NCBI RefSeq assembly: GCF_021545335.1
Contig: NZ_CP089312.1
Location: 2,666,001-2,730,000 of the forward strand
Direction of reading: 5' to 3'
DNA: 64,000 bases
Origin: Streptomyces sp. GQFP
GTDB lineage: Bacteria > Actinomycetota > Actinomycetes > Streptomycetales > Streptomycetaceae
The notes under the pieces: model-generated
What the model was told of the DNA's origin: nothing
Seen by the model: the letters and a program-made list of their open reading frames with translations, nothing else
The model's database searches: none
In this document: positions 1-10,136 of the stretch, in pieces
Numbering within the stretch: the first letter of the stretch is position 1
Layout of the letters: the number at the start of each line of letters is the position of its first letter
Program-made: the position numbers and the translations under genes

Positions 1-675
1 ATCGCCGTCCAGGGCCCCGAGTCTCCGGGGATTCTGAAGTCTCTTACGGACGCCGATCTCGACGGCCTGAAGTACTACGCGGGCCTGCCCGGCACGGTCG
101 CCGGTGTCCCCGCCCTCATCGCGCGCACGGGGTACACCGGTGAGGACGGCTTCGAGCTGTTCGTGGCGCCGGGTGACGCGGAGAAGGTGTGGCAGGCGCT
201 GACCGACGCGGGTACGCCCGCCGGGCTCGTCCCCTGCGGACTGTCCTGCCGGGACACCCTGCGCCTGGAGGCGGGCATGCCGCTGTACGGGCATGAGCTG
301 ACCACCTCCCTCACCCCCTTCGACGCCGGGCTCGGCCGGGTCGTCAAGTTCGAGAAGGCGGGCGACTTCGTGGGCCGCGCGGCCCTGCGCGAGGCCGCCG
401 AGCGCGCCTCGTACGAGCCGCCGCGCGTCCTCGTCGGCCTGGTCGCCGAGGGCCGTCGCGTCCCGCGCGCGGGATACGCGGTGGTCGCCGACGGCCGGGT
501 GATCGGCGAGGTCACCTCGGGCGCCCCCTCCCCCACGCTCGGCAAGCCGATCGCGATGGCGTACGTCGACTCCACGCACGCGGCGCCGGGCACGGCGGGC
601 GTGGGCGTGGACATCCGGGGCAGTCACGAGCCGTACGAGGTCGTGGCGCTGCCGTTCTACAAGCGCCAGAAGTAA
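1..675 (+). CDS. gcvT: Aminomethyltransferase (glycine cleavage T protein), 3' part
   Basis: C-terminal 224 codons of the T protein; the reading frame is open from base 1 and the start lies upstream of the window. T protein moves the methylene group from the aminomethyl-lipoyl H protein onto tetrahydrofolate, releasing ammonia. Visible family features are the GYTGEDGFE segment, the CRDTLRLEAGMPLYG stretch of the folate-binding core, and the C-terminal barrel domain with the GEVTSG and LGKPIAMAYV motifs. The full family length is about 370 residues, so roughly the last 60 percent is present. gcvH follows after 110 bases and glyA after that, so this is the usual glycine cleavage/serine hydroxymethyltransferase cluster. 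Any upstream glycine riboswitch would lie outside the window. Confidence 0.95.
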   Translation: MAVQGPESPGILKSLTDADLDGLKYYAGLPGTVAGVPALIARTGYTGEDGFELFVAPGDAEKVWQALTDAGTPAGLVPCGLSCRDTLRLEAGMPLYGHELTTSLTPFDAGLGRVVKFEKAGDFVGRAALREAAERASYEPPRVLVGLVAEGRRVPRAGYAVVADGRVIGEVTSGAPSPTLGKPIAMAYVDSTHAAPGTAGVGVDIRGSHEPYEVVALPFYKRQK

Positions 676-785
676 CCCCGGTTTCGCTCCGGCGTCACGA
701 ACGACCCGTGTCATGGCTGCTCACGGGCAGTCCCCTGTAGTACCCCATGCATGACCAGTCCCCCGCGTACAGGAGAATTCAGGCC

Positions 786-1163
786 ATGAGCAACCCCCAG
801 CAGCTGCGCTACAGCAAGGAGCACGAGTGGCTGTCGGGCGCCGAGGACGGCGTCTCGACGGTCGGTATCACCGAGCACGCGGCCAACGCGCTCGGCGATG
901 TCGTGTACGTCCAGCTTCCCGAGGTCGGTGCCACGGTGACCGCGGGCGAGACCTGCGGTGAGCTGGAGTCGACCAAGTCCGTCAGCGATCTGTACTCCCC
1001 GGTCTCCGGTGCGGTCACCGAGGTCAACGAGGACGTCTCCAACGACCCGTCGCTGGTGAACTCCGCCCCGTTCGAAGGCGGTTGGCTCTTCAAGGTGCGC
1101 GTCGCGGAGGAGCCGGGCGACCTGCTCTCCGCGGACGAGTACACCGCGTTCTCCGGCAGCTGA
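786..1163 (+). CDS. gcvH: Glycine cleavage system H protein
   Basis: Lipoyl carrier protein of 125 residues, normal length for the family. It shuttles the aminomethyl intermediate between the P, T and L proteins. The lipoylation motif is plain: GELESTKS with the modified lysine at residue 64, preceded by the HEWL and [13 protein letters not shown] segments. An in-frame ATG lies 39 bases upstream at 747, but the ATG at 786 is preceded by an AGGAGA site at about 9-15 bases and fits the usual [11 protein letters not shown]-terminus, so it was chosen. It lies between gcvT and glyA, 30 bases before glyA, and is probably co-transcribed with both. Confidence 0.97.
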   Translation: MSNPQQLRYSKEHEWLSGAEDGVSTVGITEHAANALGDVVYVQLPEVGATVTAGETCGELESTKSVSDLYSPVSGAVTEVNEDVSNDPSLVNSAPFEGGWLFKVRVAEEPGDLLSADEYTAFSGS

Positions 1164-1193
1164 GATCCCCAGGCGTAAGGACGTATTGCCCCC

Positions 1194-2456
1194 ATGTCGC
1201 TTCTCAACACTCCCCTGCACGAGCTGGACCCGGAGGTCGCCGCCGCCGTCGACGCCGAGCTGAACCGGCAGCAGTCCACCCTGGAGATGATCGCCTCGGA
1301 GAACTTCGCTCCGGTCGCGGTCATGGAGGCCCAGGGCTCGGTCCTCACCAACAAGTACGCCGAGGGCTACCCCGGCCGCCGCTACTACGGCGGCTGCGAG
1401 CACGTCGACGTCGCCGAGCAGATCGCGATCGACCGGGTCAAGGAGCTGTTCGGCGCCGAGTACGCCAACGTCCAGCCGCACTCGGGCGCATCCGCCAACC
1501 AGGCGGCGCTGTTCGCGCTGGCCCAGCCCGGCGACACCATCCTCGGCCTCGACCTGGCGCACGGCGGCCACCTCACCCACGGGATGCGGCTGAACTTCTC
1601 CGGCAAGCAGTTCAACGTGGTCGCCTACCACGTGGACGAGGCCGGTCTGGTCGACATGGCCGAGCTGGAGCGGCTCGCCAAGGAGCACCGGCCGAAGGTG
1701 ATCATCGCGGGCTGGTCGGCGTACCCGAGGCAGCTGGACTTCGCGGAGTTCCGCCGGATCGCGGACGAGGTGGGCGCGTACCTCTGGGTCGACATGGCGC
1801 ACTTCGCCGGTCTGGTCGCGGCGGGCCTGCACCCGAACCCCGTGCCGTACGCGGACGTCGTCACCTCGACGACGCACAAGACGCTGGGCGGCCCGCGCGG
1901 CGGGATCATCCTGGCGAAGCAGGAGTTCGCGAAGAAGCTGAACTCGTCCGTCTTCCCGGGCTTCCAGGGCGGCCCCCTGGAGCACGTGATCGCGGCGAAG
2001 GCGGTGTCCTTCAAGGTCGCCGCGAGCGAGGACTTCAAGGAGCGCCAGCGGCGTACGGTGGACGGTGCCCGCATCCTCGCCGAGCGACTGGTGCGGGCGG
2101 ACGTCGGTGAGCACGGTGTGTCCGTCCTCTCCGGCGGTACGGACGTCCACCTGGTCCTCGTCGACCTGCGCAACTCCGAGCTGGACGGCAAGCAGGCGGA
2201 GGACCGTCTCCACGAGGTCGGCATCACCGTCAACCGGAACGCGATCCCGAACGACCCGCGTCCCCCGATGGTGACGTCGGGCCTGCGGATCGGCACGCCG
2301 GCCCTCGCGACCCGCGGTTTCACGACCGAGGACTTCGCAGAGGTAGCGGATGTCATCGCGGAAACCCTGAAGCCGTCGTACGACGCTGAAGCTCTGAAGG
2401 CACGCGTGAAGGCACTGGCCGACAAGCACCCGCTGTACCCCGGTCTGACCAAGTAG
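1194..2456 (+). CDS. glyA: Serine hydroxymethyltransferase
   Basis: PLP enzyme of 420 residues that interconverts serine and glycine with tetrahydrofolate as one-carbon acceptor. The PLP-binding lysine is K229 in [13 protein letters not shown]. Other family signatures are MIASENF near the N-terminus, the [15 protein letters not shown] substrate segment, and [10 protein letters not shown] before the lysine. Length is typical. It sits 30 bases after gcvH and before sdaA, so it links glycine cleavage to serine breakdown. A GC-rich hairpin follows the stop. Cytoplasmic. Confidence 0.97.
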   Translation: MSLLNTPLHELDPEVAAAVDAELNRQQSTLEMIASENFAPVAVMEAQGSVLTNKYAEGYPGRRYYGGCEHVDVAEQIAIDRVKELFGAEYANVQPHSGASANQAALFALAQPGDTILGLDLAHGGHLTHGMRLNFSGKQFNVVAYHVDEAGLVDMAELERLAKEHRPKVIIAGWSAYPRQLDFAEFRRIADEVGAYLWVDMAHFAGLVAAGLHPNPVPYADVVTSTTHKTLGGPRGGIILAKQEFAKKLNSSVFPGFQGGPLEHVIAAKAVSFKVAASEDFKERQRRTVDGARILAERLVRADVGEHGVSVLSGGTDVHLVLVDLRNSELDGKQAEDRLHEVGITVNRNAIPNDPRPPMVTSGLRIGTPALATRGFTTEDFAEVADVIAETLKPSYDAEALKARVKALADKHPLYPGLTK

Positions 2457-2462
2457 TTTCCT

Positions 2463-2492
2463 GGCGGGGGCACCCGAGGCCGTGCCCCCGCC
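2463..2492 (+). terminator. Hairpin between glyA and sdaA
   Basis: Perfect 11-base stem (GGCGGGGGCAC with its complement) and an 8-base loop, starting 6 bases after the glyA stop and ending 17 bases before the sdaA start. No U-run follows, as is common in Streptomyces. It could be a terminator or a partial attenuator lowering sdaA expression relative to glyA. Confidence 0.6.
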
Positions 2493-2509
2493 CTCTCTGA
2501 GGAGTCACC

Positions 2510-3877
<1,368 letters not shown>

Positions 3878-3996
3878 CGCTCTCGGCGCCCCCGGCTGCC
3901 GGATCCCCGCGCCGAATTCCGGTCCCGGGTAAACCAGTTGGGCGCTGACGGCTGTATCAGGGTGTCACTGCTGTGATCCTGTGGAGGGACCCTGAA

Positions 3997-4230
3997 ATGG
4001 TTGTCGAACCTGTGGTGGTGGTCGTCGTGTTGACCTGTGCACGGCTGGTGTATGGGCTTGCGGTGCTGTGGACGCGGCCGGCGCGGGAGCGGGCGTGGGC
4101 GCATGCGCTGGCCACGGTGGTGCGGGCGGCGGGGCCCGGAGGCACGGTCGAGGTGACGCGGGCCGACGGCGACATGCTGACCGCGCGTTCGGCGACGGCC
4201 GTCGAGGCGGCCGGGGCGGACCGTCGGTGA
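3997..4230 (+). CDS. Small membrane-anchored hypothetical protein
   Basis: 77-residue protein of unknown function. The first 25 or so residues are a strongly hydrophobic helix (MVVEPVVVVVVLTCARLVYG), followed by a basic, Ala/Arg-rich tail, so it looks like a single-pass anchored protein. The ATG at 3997 has GGAGGG about 9 bases upstream; an in-frame GTG at 3973 has no better site. Its stop overlaps the GTG of the next gene (GTGA), so it should be translated together with the ECF sigma factor. It may be a regulator of that sigma factor or of the protease beyond it, but there is no recognisable anti-sigma domain. Confidence 0.7.
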   Translation: MVVEPVVVVVVLTCARLVYGLAVLWTRPARERAWAHALATVVRAAGPGGTVEVTRADGDMLTARSATAVEAAGADRR

Positions 4231-4934
4231 GCGCGGAACAGGCCGTGCGGCCAAGGGACTTCGAGACGTTCTTCGCGGGCGCGTACGGACGTGTCCTGGC
4301 GCAGGTGATCATGCTCTGCGGCAGCCGTGAGGACGCCGAGGACGTCGTTCAGGAGGCGTTCCTGGAGGCCTACCGGGCCTGGGACCGCATCGCCTCGTAC
4401 GAGCTGCCCGAGGCGTGGGTGTACCGCGTCTCGGTCCAGCGGCTGTGGAAGACACAGCGCAGGCGCCGGAAAGGCCAGGAACGGCTGCCGGATGTGCCGG
4501 TGCCGGTCCTGGCGAGCCCCGAGGAGAGTGCGGAGGCCCGCGAGGTGCTGCGGCTGCTGGCCGCCCTGCCGCCGCGGCAGCGGGTCACCATGGTGCTGTT
4601 CTGTCTGCACGGCTGGTCCCAGAAGGAGATCGCCAAGACGCTGCGGATGACGCGCGGCGGCGTCGCCGCGAACGTGGCGAAGGCCCGCCTGACGCTCAAG
4701 GAGGCGCTGGACATGGCCACGGACGACACCAACCGGCGCGACCCGTTCATGTCCGGCCCGCGGCCGGTCGGCTCGGGACAGCTGGACGCGAGCCGGATCG
4801 GCCTGGGCCGCGACCCCGTCGTCATGGCCCTGCGCGGCGCGGAGGCCTGGCTGCGGGCGGCCGTCGAAGCGGACCCGGAGGCGCTCGGCCGGGCGCGGGC
4901 GGCGCTGGCCCGCAGGCTGGAGGAGAAGCGGTGA
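4227..4934 (+). CDS. ECF-type RNA polymerase sigma factor
   Basis: 235-residue sigma-70-like factor. Region 2 covers about residues 10-80 (CGSREDAEDVVQEAFLEAYRAWDRI and AWVYRVSVQRLWKTQRRR), and region 4 about 100-155 with LLAALPPRQRVTMVLFCLHG then a helix-turn-helix in SQKEIAKTLRMTRGGVAANV. About 80 further residues carry no domain I recognise. The GTG start overlaps the preceding stop (GTGA) and its own stop overlaps the next gene's start (GTGA at 4931-4934), so three genes form one translationally coupled unit. The unit suggests that this sigma factor and the downstream membrane protease act in one envelope response; the target promoters are unknown. Confidence 0.9.
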   Translation: MSAEQAVRPRDFETFFAGAYGRVLAQVIMLCGSREDAEDVVQEAFLEAYRAWDRIASYELPEAWVYRVSVQRLWKTQRRRRKGQERLPDVPVPVLASPEESAEAREVLRLLAALPPRQRVTMVLFCLHGWSQKEIAKTLRMTRGGVAANVAKARLTLKEALDMATDDTNRRDPFMSGPRPVGSGQLDASRIGLGRDPVVMALRGAEAWLRAAVEADPEALGRARAALARRLEEKR

Positions 4935-6991
4935 CCGCTGTCCTGGGGTGGTTACGCGGGCTGTTCGCCGTGGCGCTGCTCGCCGGGTTCTACGTCGTGG
5001 CGTTCGGCCTCCTCGCGGCCGACACGGCACTTGTCGGCCTCATGCTGTGGGGGATGATCGAGTTTCCCTCGCGGGCAAACAACTGGTGGCTCGCCCTGGC
5101 CGCCAGCATCCCGGCGGCCTCCGCCCTGCTGTACGGGATAGCCACGGTGAGCCGTACCGAGGAGCCCCCGCCCGACGCGGTTCTCCTGCGCCGCGCCGAC
5201 GCGCCCGGCCTGTGGCGGCTCGTCGAGGATCTGGCCGGGCAGTTGCGCACCCGGCCGCCCGGCCGGATCTATCTGACGTCGGAGGCGAACGCGTCGGTGT
5301 CGGAGGACGCCCGCATGCTCGGCTTCGCGGTCGGCGAGCGGACCATGTACCTGGGCGTGCCGCTGCTCCTCCGGCTGCGTCCCATGGAGCTGCGGGCCGT
5401 GCTCTGCCATGAACTCGGCCACTACGCGGGCCGCCACACCCGGTTCGGCGCGATCGCCTACCGGGGCGCCGCGTCGCTGCACTCCACCCTGTTCCGGCTG
5501 CGGATGACCGCGCGGTCGGAAAATGCCCTCGGGTATGCCTGGCTGTTCCAGGCGGCGATCGGCGCCTATGCCTGGATGTATCTGCGCCTGTCCCTGGCGG
5601 TGCGCCGACGCCAGGAGCTGGAGGCCGACGCGGAGGCCGCCGCCGCGGTCGGACCGGAGGTGACCGCCCAGGCGCTGCGCGCCGTCCACGCGCTCGGCAT
5701 CACCTGGGCCGGGTTCGAGAGCCGGTTCCTGCGGCCCGTACAGCGGCTCGGGTTCGTGCCCGAGGACGTGTTCGAGGCGTTCGCCGCCATGGTGGGCGAC
5801 CCGCTGGTGCGGAAGCGGATGGCCGACCTGCGCGCGCACCCCGTCGAGGCGGGCCGTTCCCCGCTGGACTCCCATCCTCCGCTGGCCCGACGGCTGGCCC
5901 TGATCGAGGCGCGGCCCGCCACGAGCCCCAGGACCGTCGTCGACGACGAGGGGCCGCTGGTCGCCGACCCGTCCCCGGTGCCCCGGGTGCAGCGCAAGAT
6001 GCTCGGCGAGGCCGGGCACACGGCGACGGCACTGCCCTGGACCGATTGGGCCGACCTGGCCGCCGAGGCGTTCGCCATCGAACTCGCGAGCCTCCTGCTC
6101 GACGCGGCCCGCGACCCCGACGTGGCGGCGCGCCCCACGCTCGCCACCGTCCTCGGCCTGCTGGAACGCGGCAGACAGACAGAGCTGGTACGCGGTCTCA
6201 CCGACGCGCCCCATCCCGAGGAGCAGCTCACCGAGGCCCTGTACGCGCTGACCGGGCAGGCGCTGGCCGGCGCGGGCCGGGCGCGCTGGGTGCTCAGCTG
6301 GACCCAGGGCTACCTCCTGGACTGTCCCCGGGACCCGCGCGGGCGCCTGGACGATCTCGTCGCGGCAGCCGCACGCGACCGTACGGCGGTGTCGGCCCTG
6401 CGCGGTGAACTCGTGCGCCTCGGCGTGGACATCGAGGCGCCGGTCGTCCTGGCCCTGCGTACCGTGGCCGCACCGGCCGGACCGACGACGGCTCGGCGGA
6501 GCACCAGGAACGCGTCGAACCTGGTCGTCGAGGAACTCGCACGGCAGCGCAAGGTCGCCAAGGTGACCATGGGTGCGCTGATCGTCGCGGGCGTGGTGTG
6601 GGGGATCGCCCTGATCGGCTCCGACTCCTCCCAGCCCTACCAGACCTTCCCGCAGACCTACCGGACCGCGCAGCCGACGCCGATATTCCCGCAGTACTCA
6701 GCCTTGCCCCCCTACACCGATCTCCTGCCGGAGCCGAGCTTCACCCCGCGGCTGCCCACGCCGGTCTTCACCGACCTGTTCTCGCCCCCGCCACTCGAGC
6801 TCTACTTCGGCTTCCATGACGTCGTACCCGGTGACACGCTGTCCGGCCTCGCCTGCGAGTACGGCACCACCGTCGAAAACCTGCAGGAACTCAACGACAT
6901 GGGGAAGAGGACCGACCTCTCGGCGGGCCAGAGGCTGCTGGTGCCGACGCGAGAGCAGGGCTCCGGGAACGGGGCGGCGGACTGCCGGTGA
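4931..6991 (+). CDS. Membrane M48 metalloprotease with C-terminal LysM domain
   Basis: 686 residues. Two hydrophobic segments near the N-terminus (about 10-35 and 50-72) precede an M48/HtpX-type zinc peptidase domain with H160-E-L-G-H164 and a downstream ELEADAEA third-ligand region. A long helical region follows, then a third membrane helix near 546-563, a Pro/Thr-rich spacer, and a LysM domain at about 628-673 (VVPGDTLSGLACEYGTTVENL). The predicted form is a membrane protease tethered to peptidoglycan or chitin-like glycan. Codon 8 (4952-4954) is TTA, the rare leucine codon read by the bldA tRNA in Streptomyces, and the only in-frame TTA I noticed in the window. The GTG start overlaps the sigma-factor stop. 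HtpX-type enzymes normally lack LysM, so the fusion is unusual. Confidence 0.85.
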   Translation: MTAVLGWLRGLFAVALLAGFYVVAFGLLAADTALVGLMLWGMIEFPSRANNWWLALAASIPAASALLYGIATVSRTEEPPPDAVLLRRADAPGLWRLVEDLAGQLRTRPPGRIYLTSEANASVSEDARMLGFAVGERTMYLGVPLLLRLRPMELRAVLCHELGHYAGRHTRFGAIAYRGAASLHSTLFRLRMTARSENALGYAWLFQAAIGAYAWMYLRLSLAVRRRQELEADAEAAAAVGPEVTAQALRAVHALGITWAGFESRFLRPVQRLGFVPEDVFEAFAAMVGDPLVRKRMADLRAHPVEAGRSPLDSHPPLARRLALIEARPATSPRTVVDDEGPLVADPSPVPRVQRKMLGEAGHTATALPWTDWADLAAEAFAIELASLLLDAARDPDVAARPTLATVLGLLERGRQTELVRGLTDAPHPEEQLTEALYALTGQALAGAGRARWVLSWTQGYLLDCPRDPRGRLDDLVAAAARDRTAVSALRGELVRLGVDIEAPVVLALRTVAAPAGPTTARRSTRNASNLVVEELARQRKVAKVTMGALIVAGVVWGIALIGSDSSQPYQTFPQTYRTAQPTPIFPQYSALPPYTDLLPEPSFTPRLPTPVFTDLFSPPPLELYFGFHDVVPGDTLSGLACEYGTTVENLQELNDMGKRTDLSAGQRLLVPTREQGSGNGAADCR

Positions 6992-7001
6992 CCGGAGCGG
7001 G

Positions 7002-7460
7002 TCAGCGGCGGCGGCGCTTCGGCGGCGGTTCCTCGGCGGGTGCCCACCAGGCGAATCGATCGGCCCGCCGCCACGAGCGGCCCGGGTCGTGCGCCGGGAA
7101 GGAACCGGCGTACGCCTCTTGGTCACCGAAGTGGCCCGAGCCCGCACCCGCACCCGTGCGCGGGCCCGCACCCGAGGCCCAGGTGAAGGTGTCGGCCGCC
7201 GTGGGCGGCGGTTCGGCGGAGGTCCTCGGCGCCGCATCGCGCGGCGGTGCCTGGCGGCGGCGGTCGTACGCCCTGCGCCGCACCGGGTCGGACAGCGTCT
7301 CGTAGGCCCGGTGCAGGTCTTTGAAGGCCTCCGCGTCGCCGCCGCGGTCGGGGTGGTGGGTCAGGGCGCTGCGGCGGAACGCGCGTACGATCTCGGCCCT
7401 GGTGGCATCGGCCGGGACGCCGAGCAGGGCGTAGAGGTCCGGTTCGTCCGTCGAGGTCAT
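7002..7460 (-). CDS. J-domain (DnaJ-like) protein
   Basis: 152-residue protein. The N-terminal J domain spans about residues 8-68 (DLYALLGVPADATRAEIVRAF) with the Hsp70-stimulating H36-P37-D38 motif and the YETLSDPVRRRAYD helix. The rest is low-complexity, proline/arginine-rich and ends in KRRRR; zinc-finger and client-binding domains of full DnaJ are absent. It should recruit DnaK to a specific client or place. Its ATG overlaps the stop of the upstream gene (ATGA at 7457-7460), so the client may be that protein. It converges on the M48 gene with only 10 bases between the stops. Confidence 0.85.
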   Translation of the reverse strand: MTSTDEPDLYALLGVPADATRAEIVRAFRRSALTHHPDRGGDAEAFKDLHRAYETLSDPVRRRAYDRRRQAPPRDAAPRTSAEPPPTAADTFTWASGAGPRTGAGAGSGHFGDQEAYAGSFPAHDPGRSWRRADRFAWWAPAEEPPPKRRRR

Positions 7461-8191
7461 CGCGCCGCTACCTCGGCCTGCCGGCAGATCAGCCGCCACG
7501 ACGCGCGGTGTGCGGGACCGGACAGGGCCGAGCCGTGTCCGGACACGAACGTCACCCACCGGCGTCCGGCCAGGTAGCACCAGACGTCCAGCTCGTTGTC
7601 GCCCCCGGAGTAGAAGAAGTCTCCCCGGACGAACTCGTCGCCGTTGACGAACGGCGACTGCAACCGGGCCTGCGCCTCCGCGGGCAGATTGCCGAGAAAT
7701 CCGCGCAGGGGCGCCGACAGCGGCAGTTCCTCGCCGTACTCCGGCGGCGCTGCGCCGCCGGACAGCGCGGGACGGGCGGAGCGTGCCCGGGTCGGCTTCC
7801 GCACGACCACCGCGTGCCGCAAGGACGACGGCACGAACGGCACGACCTTGAGCAACTGCGCTGCCCCGCCCCGGTCGTTGACGGTAGGCGTGGCCACGGC
7901 GAGACCCCGCTCGCCGAACACCACCGCGTACGGACGCTCGGGGTCCGTACGGTGGCAGTACGCCCACCACTCGACGATCGGACCGACCCTGGCGACCATC
8001 CGGTCCCGGGCCGCCTCGCTCAGCTGACGCCACCAGTACTCGCGGCCGGGCCGGTCGACGAACCCGAGCGTCCCGGCGTCGTGCACGGGAGCGTCCACCC
8101 TCGCGGCGCGTCCCGGAACGGGAAGCGCCCCGGCCCGGTCCACCGGGCCGACCTCACCGCCCTTGCGCCGGGGCACGGGTTGCGACGCCAT
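7457..8191 (-). CDS. Hypothetical protein coupled to a J-domain protein
   Basis: 244-residue protein I do not recognise. It is predicted soluble with no signal peptide. Notable segments are a Trp-rich N-terminal part (REYWWRQLSEAARDRM, VEWWAYCHRTDPERPY), a strand-rich centre, and a Cys-poor C-terminal half with FFYSGGDNELDVWCY. An in-frame ATG exists 45 bases upstream (8236), but 8191 gives the more gene-like N-terminus MASQPVPRRKGG and has GGGGGG about 10 bases before it. The stop overlaps the ATG of the J-domain gene, which implies coordinated production of a chaperone adaptor and a possible client. Confidence 0.75.
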   Translation of the reverse strand: MASQPVPRRKGGEVGPVDRAGALPVPGRAARVDAPVHDAGTLGFVDRPGREYWWRQLSEAARDRMVARVGPIVEWWAYCHRTDPERPYAVVFGERGLAVATPTVNDRGGAAQLLKVVPFVPSSLRHAVVVRKPTRARSARPALSGGAAPPEYGEELPLSAPLRGFLGNLPAEAQARLQSPFVNGDEFVRGDFFYSGGDNELDVWCYLAGRRWVTFVSGHGSALSGPAHRASWRLICRQAEVAAR

Positions 8192-8288
8192 ACGGGACCC
8201 CCCAGGTCTCGGTTCCGCCGATAACGGCCGGTCCATTGTGACCGCGCGGCCTCGGCCGGGGAAGAGTGCCGCATGGCGTACGGAGACC

Positions 8289-8315
8289 GGGGCGGTACCT
8301 GTCGCGTACCGCCCC
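8289..8315 (-). terminator. Hairpin downstream of the oxidoreductase gene
   Basis: Perfect 10-base stem (GGGGCGGTAC and complement) with a 7-base loop, 17 bases past the stop of the minus-strand oxidoreductase gene. A typical Streptomyces terminator without a U-run. Confidence 0.65.
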
Positions 8316-8332
8316 CAACTGCCGTGCGCCGC

Positions 8333-9364
8333 CTAGCGGTAGAGGGCCGGCCGCTCGATCAGCTCGACCTCGACGCGGTGCCCCTTCCGCTCGTCCCGCT
8401 GGGAGCGGACGCCCGCCTCGCAGACGGCCGCGGCGGCGTAGCCGTCCCAGACGCCGGGGCCGGTGATCCCGCCGCGCCGGGTGGCGTCCACCCAGGCCTG
8501 GACCTCACGGTCGTAGGCGTCCTCGAAGCGCTCGACGTAGTCCGGCGTGATACGTCCGCCCCAGCGGCCGTCGGCGCTCACGCGCGGCCCGGGCTCGTCG
8601 CCGATGCGTACGGTGCCGCGCTCGCAGACCGCTTCGGCGTGCACCTGGTAGCCGTAGCCGCAGTGGCCGAAGATCTCGACGTCGACCAGGGCGCCCGACT
8701 CCGTTTCGAAGAGGACGAATTGGGGGTCGTTCATCCCGGCCGGCGCATGTGCCGTCGGGGCCGGTTTGTGCACGGTGACCGCCGTGATCTCCTGGTCGAG
8801 GAGCCAGCGTGTCACGTCCATCTCGTGCACCACCGAGTCGTTGATGAGCATCTCGTTGGTGAACCAGGGCGGCATGGACAGGTTCCGGTGCCGGTGGTGC
8901 AGCATCAGGGTCCTGCCCAGCTCCCCGCTGTCGAGGAGCCGTTTCAGCCTCAGGTACTCGGCGTCGTACCGCCGCATGAAGCCCACCTGGACGCGCCGGT
9001 GCCCGAGCCGCTGCTCCGCCTCCAGGACGCGCAGGGCGGAGGCCGCGTCGGGGGTGAGCGGCTTCTCGCACAGGACCGGCAGGTCACGGCCGAGCGCTTC
9101 GAGCAGGGCGGCCTCGTGGGCGGGTCCCGGGGAGGCGATGAGTACGGCGTCCACATCCTGCGCGGCCATGGCCGCCGCGGGTTCGGTGTACGCCGTACAG
9201 CCCTCGATGGCGTCCGCGAGCGACTTGGCGCGCTCCGCCTCGATGTCGACGACGGCTGTCACGCGTGCGCCGCTGATGACGTCGTGGAGTCTGCGCACGT
9301 GGTCCGCGCCCATCTTGCCGGTGCCGACGACGGCAACACCCAGTGCTCGCTGAGGTGGTGGCAT
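8333..9364 (-). CDS. Gfo/Idh/MocA family NAD(P)-dependent oxidoreductase
   Basis: 343 residues. The N-terminal Rossmann fold has the dinucleotide-binding motif [15 protein letters not shown] at about residues 11-25, followed by the family's EKPLT motif ([11 protein letters not shown], about 96-106), whose lysine is catalytic. The C-terminal substrate domain carries the [14 protein letters not shown] stretch, with the histidine and aspartate expected for a sugar or cyclitol dehydrogenase. It resembles inositol 2-dehydrogenases, but no inositol genes lie nearby, so the substrate is left open. It is divergent from an ECF sigma gene with about 97 bases between them, and a hairpin follows its stop. 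Confidence 0.9.
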   Translation of the reverse strand: MPPPQRALGVAVVGTGKMGADHVRRLHDVISGARVTAVVDIEAERAKSLADAIEGCTAYTEPAAAMAAQDVDAVLIASPGPAHEAALLEALGRDLPVLCEKPLTPDAASALRVLEAEQRLGHRRVQVGFMRRYDAEYLRLKRLLDSGELGRTLMLHHRHRNLSMPPWFTNEMLINDSVVHEMDVTRWLLDQEITAVTVHKPAPTAHAPAGMNDPQFVLFETESGALVDVEIFGHCGYGYQVHAEAVCERGTVRIGDEPGPRVSADGRWGGRITPDYVERFEDAYDREVQAWVDATRRGGITGPGVWDGYAAAAVCEAGVRSQRDERKGHRVEVELIERPALYR

Positions 9365-9461
9365 GTTCGTGAGGCCTCCCGTGCTGGTGGGGTCGGCCGG
9401 CCCGGGAGAGCCGACCTGAGTACATATTTTCCCCTCGGATACCTTGGGTGACGCACCTCAC

Positions 9462-10136
9462 ATGGAACCCGTCGGTCACCGGATGGCAGAGCCAGGCATG
9501 GAACCACCCTTCCGGGCCCGCATACGCGCGGGCGACGAGAACTCCTTCCGCGTGCTCTTCCAGGACCACGGGCGGGCTGTGTACAACCACTGTTTCCGTC
9601 TGACCGGGGACTGGTCGGTCGCCGAGGACTGCGTCTCGCTGACGTTCCTCGAAACCTGGCGGATGCGGGAGAAGGTCGAGCCGGACGGCGGCAGTCTGCT
9701 GCCGTGGCTGCTGGGGATCGCCACCAACGTGGTGCACCACCGCAGACGTACGGCCCGGCGGCACCGGGCCCTGATGGAACGTATGCCTCCGCCCGGCCTG
9801 TTGCCGGACTTCGCCGACGAGGTGGTCGGCCGGCTGGAGGACCAGGAGCGGATAGCCGCGGTGCGCAAGGCACTTGACCAGTTGTCGCGGCCGGACCGCG
9901 AGGTGCTGGCGCTGTGCGTGTGGGCGGGGCTGGACTACGTAGCGACCGCCGAGGCACTCGGAATACCGGTGGGCACCGTCCGTTCCCGGCTGTCCCGGGC
10001 GCGCCGCCGGCTGGAGAAGCTGGCGCTGAAAAATCTGGAGCAGAACCTGGAACCGGCGGCTGCGCGGCGGCAGCAGACAGGTGACCGCCACGAGGCGGTC
10101 CGGCCGAGCAGTGGGAAGGGAGAGGGACCGTGGTGA
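9462..10136 (+). CDS. ECF-type RNA polymerase sigma factor
   Basis: 224 residues from the ATG chosen at 9462; a GTG at 9444 and an ATG at 9498 are in frame and cannot be excluded because no strong ribosome site is seen. Region 2 includes SFRVLFQDHGRAVYNHCFRL and WSVAEDCVSLTFLETWRM. Region 4 has ALDQLSRPDREVLALCVW then a helix-turn-helix in YVATAEALGIPVGTVRSRLS. The stop overlaps the next gene, which encodes a membrane-anchored protein likely to control it. The gene is divergent from the oxidoreductase gene; the spacer (TACATATTTT near 9421) is AT-rich for this genome and probably holds promoters. Confidence 0.9.
   Translation: MEPVGHRMAEPGMEPPFRARIRAGDENSFRVLFQDHGRAVYNHCFRLTGDWSVAEDCVSLTFLETWRMREKVEPDGGSLLPWLLGIATNVVHHRRRTARRHRALMERMPPPGLLPDFADEVVGRLEDQERIAAVRKALDQLSRPDREVLALCVWAGLDYVATAEALGIPVGTVRSRLSRARRRLEKLALKNLEQNLEPAAARRQQTGDRHEAVRPSSGKGEGPW

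Noticed and set aside
676..785. Glycine riboswitch before gcvH
   Set aside because: No paired glycine-aptamer shape or conserved core seen; if present it should be upstream of gcvT, outside the window.
711..2429. Long minus-strand open frame opposite gcvH and glyA (about 570 codons)
   Set aside because: Shadow of GC-rich coding sequence; composition is Arg/Leu/Gly/Asp/Val-rich with no domain, and real genes on the plus strand match families fully.
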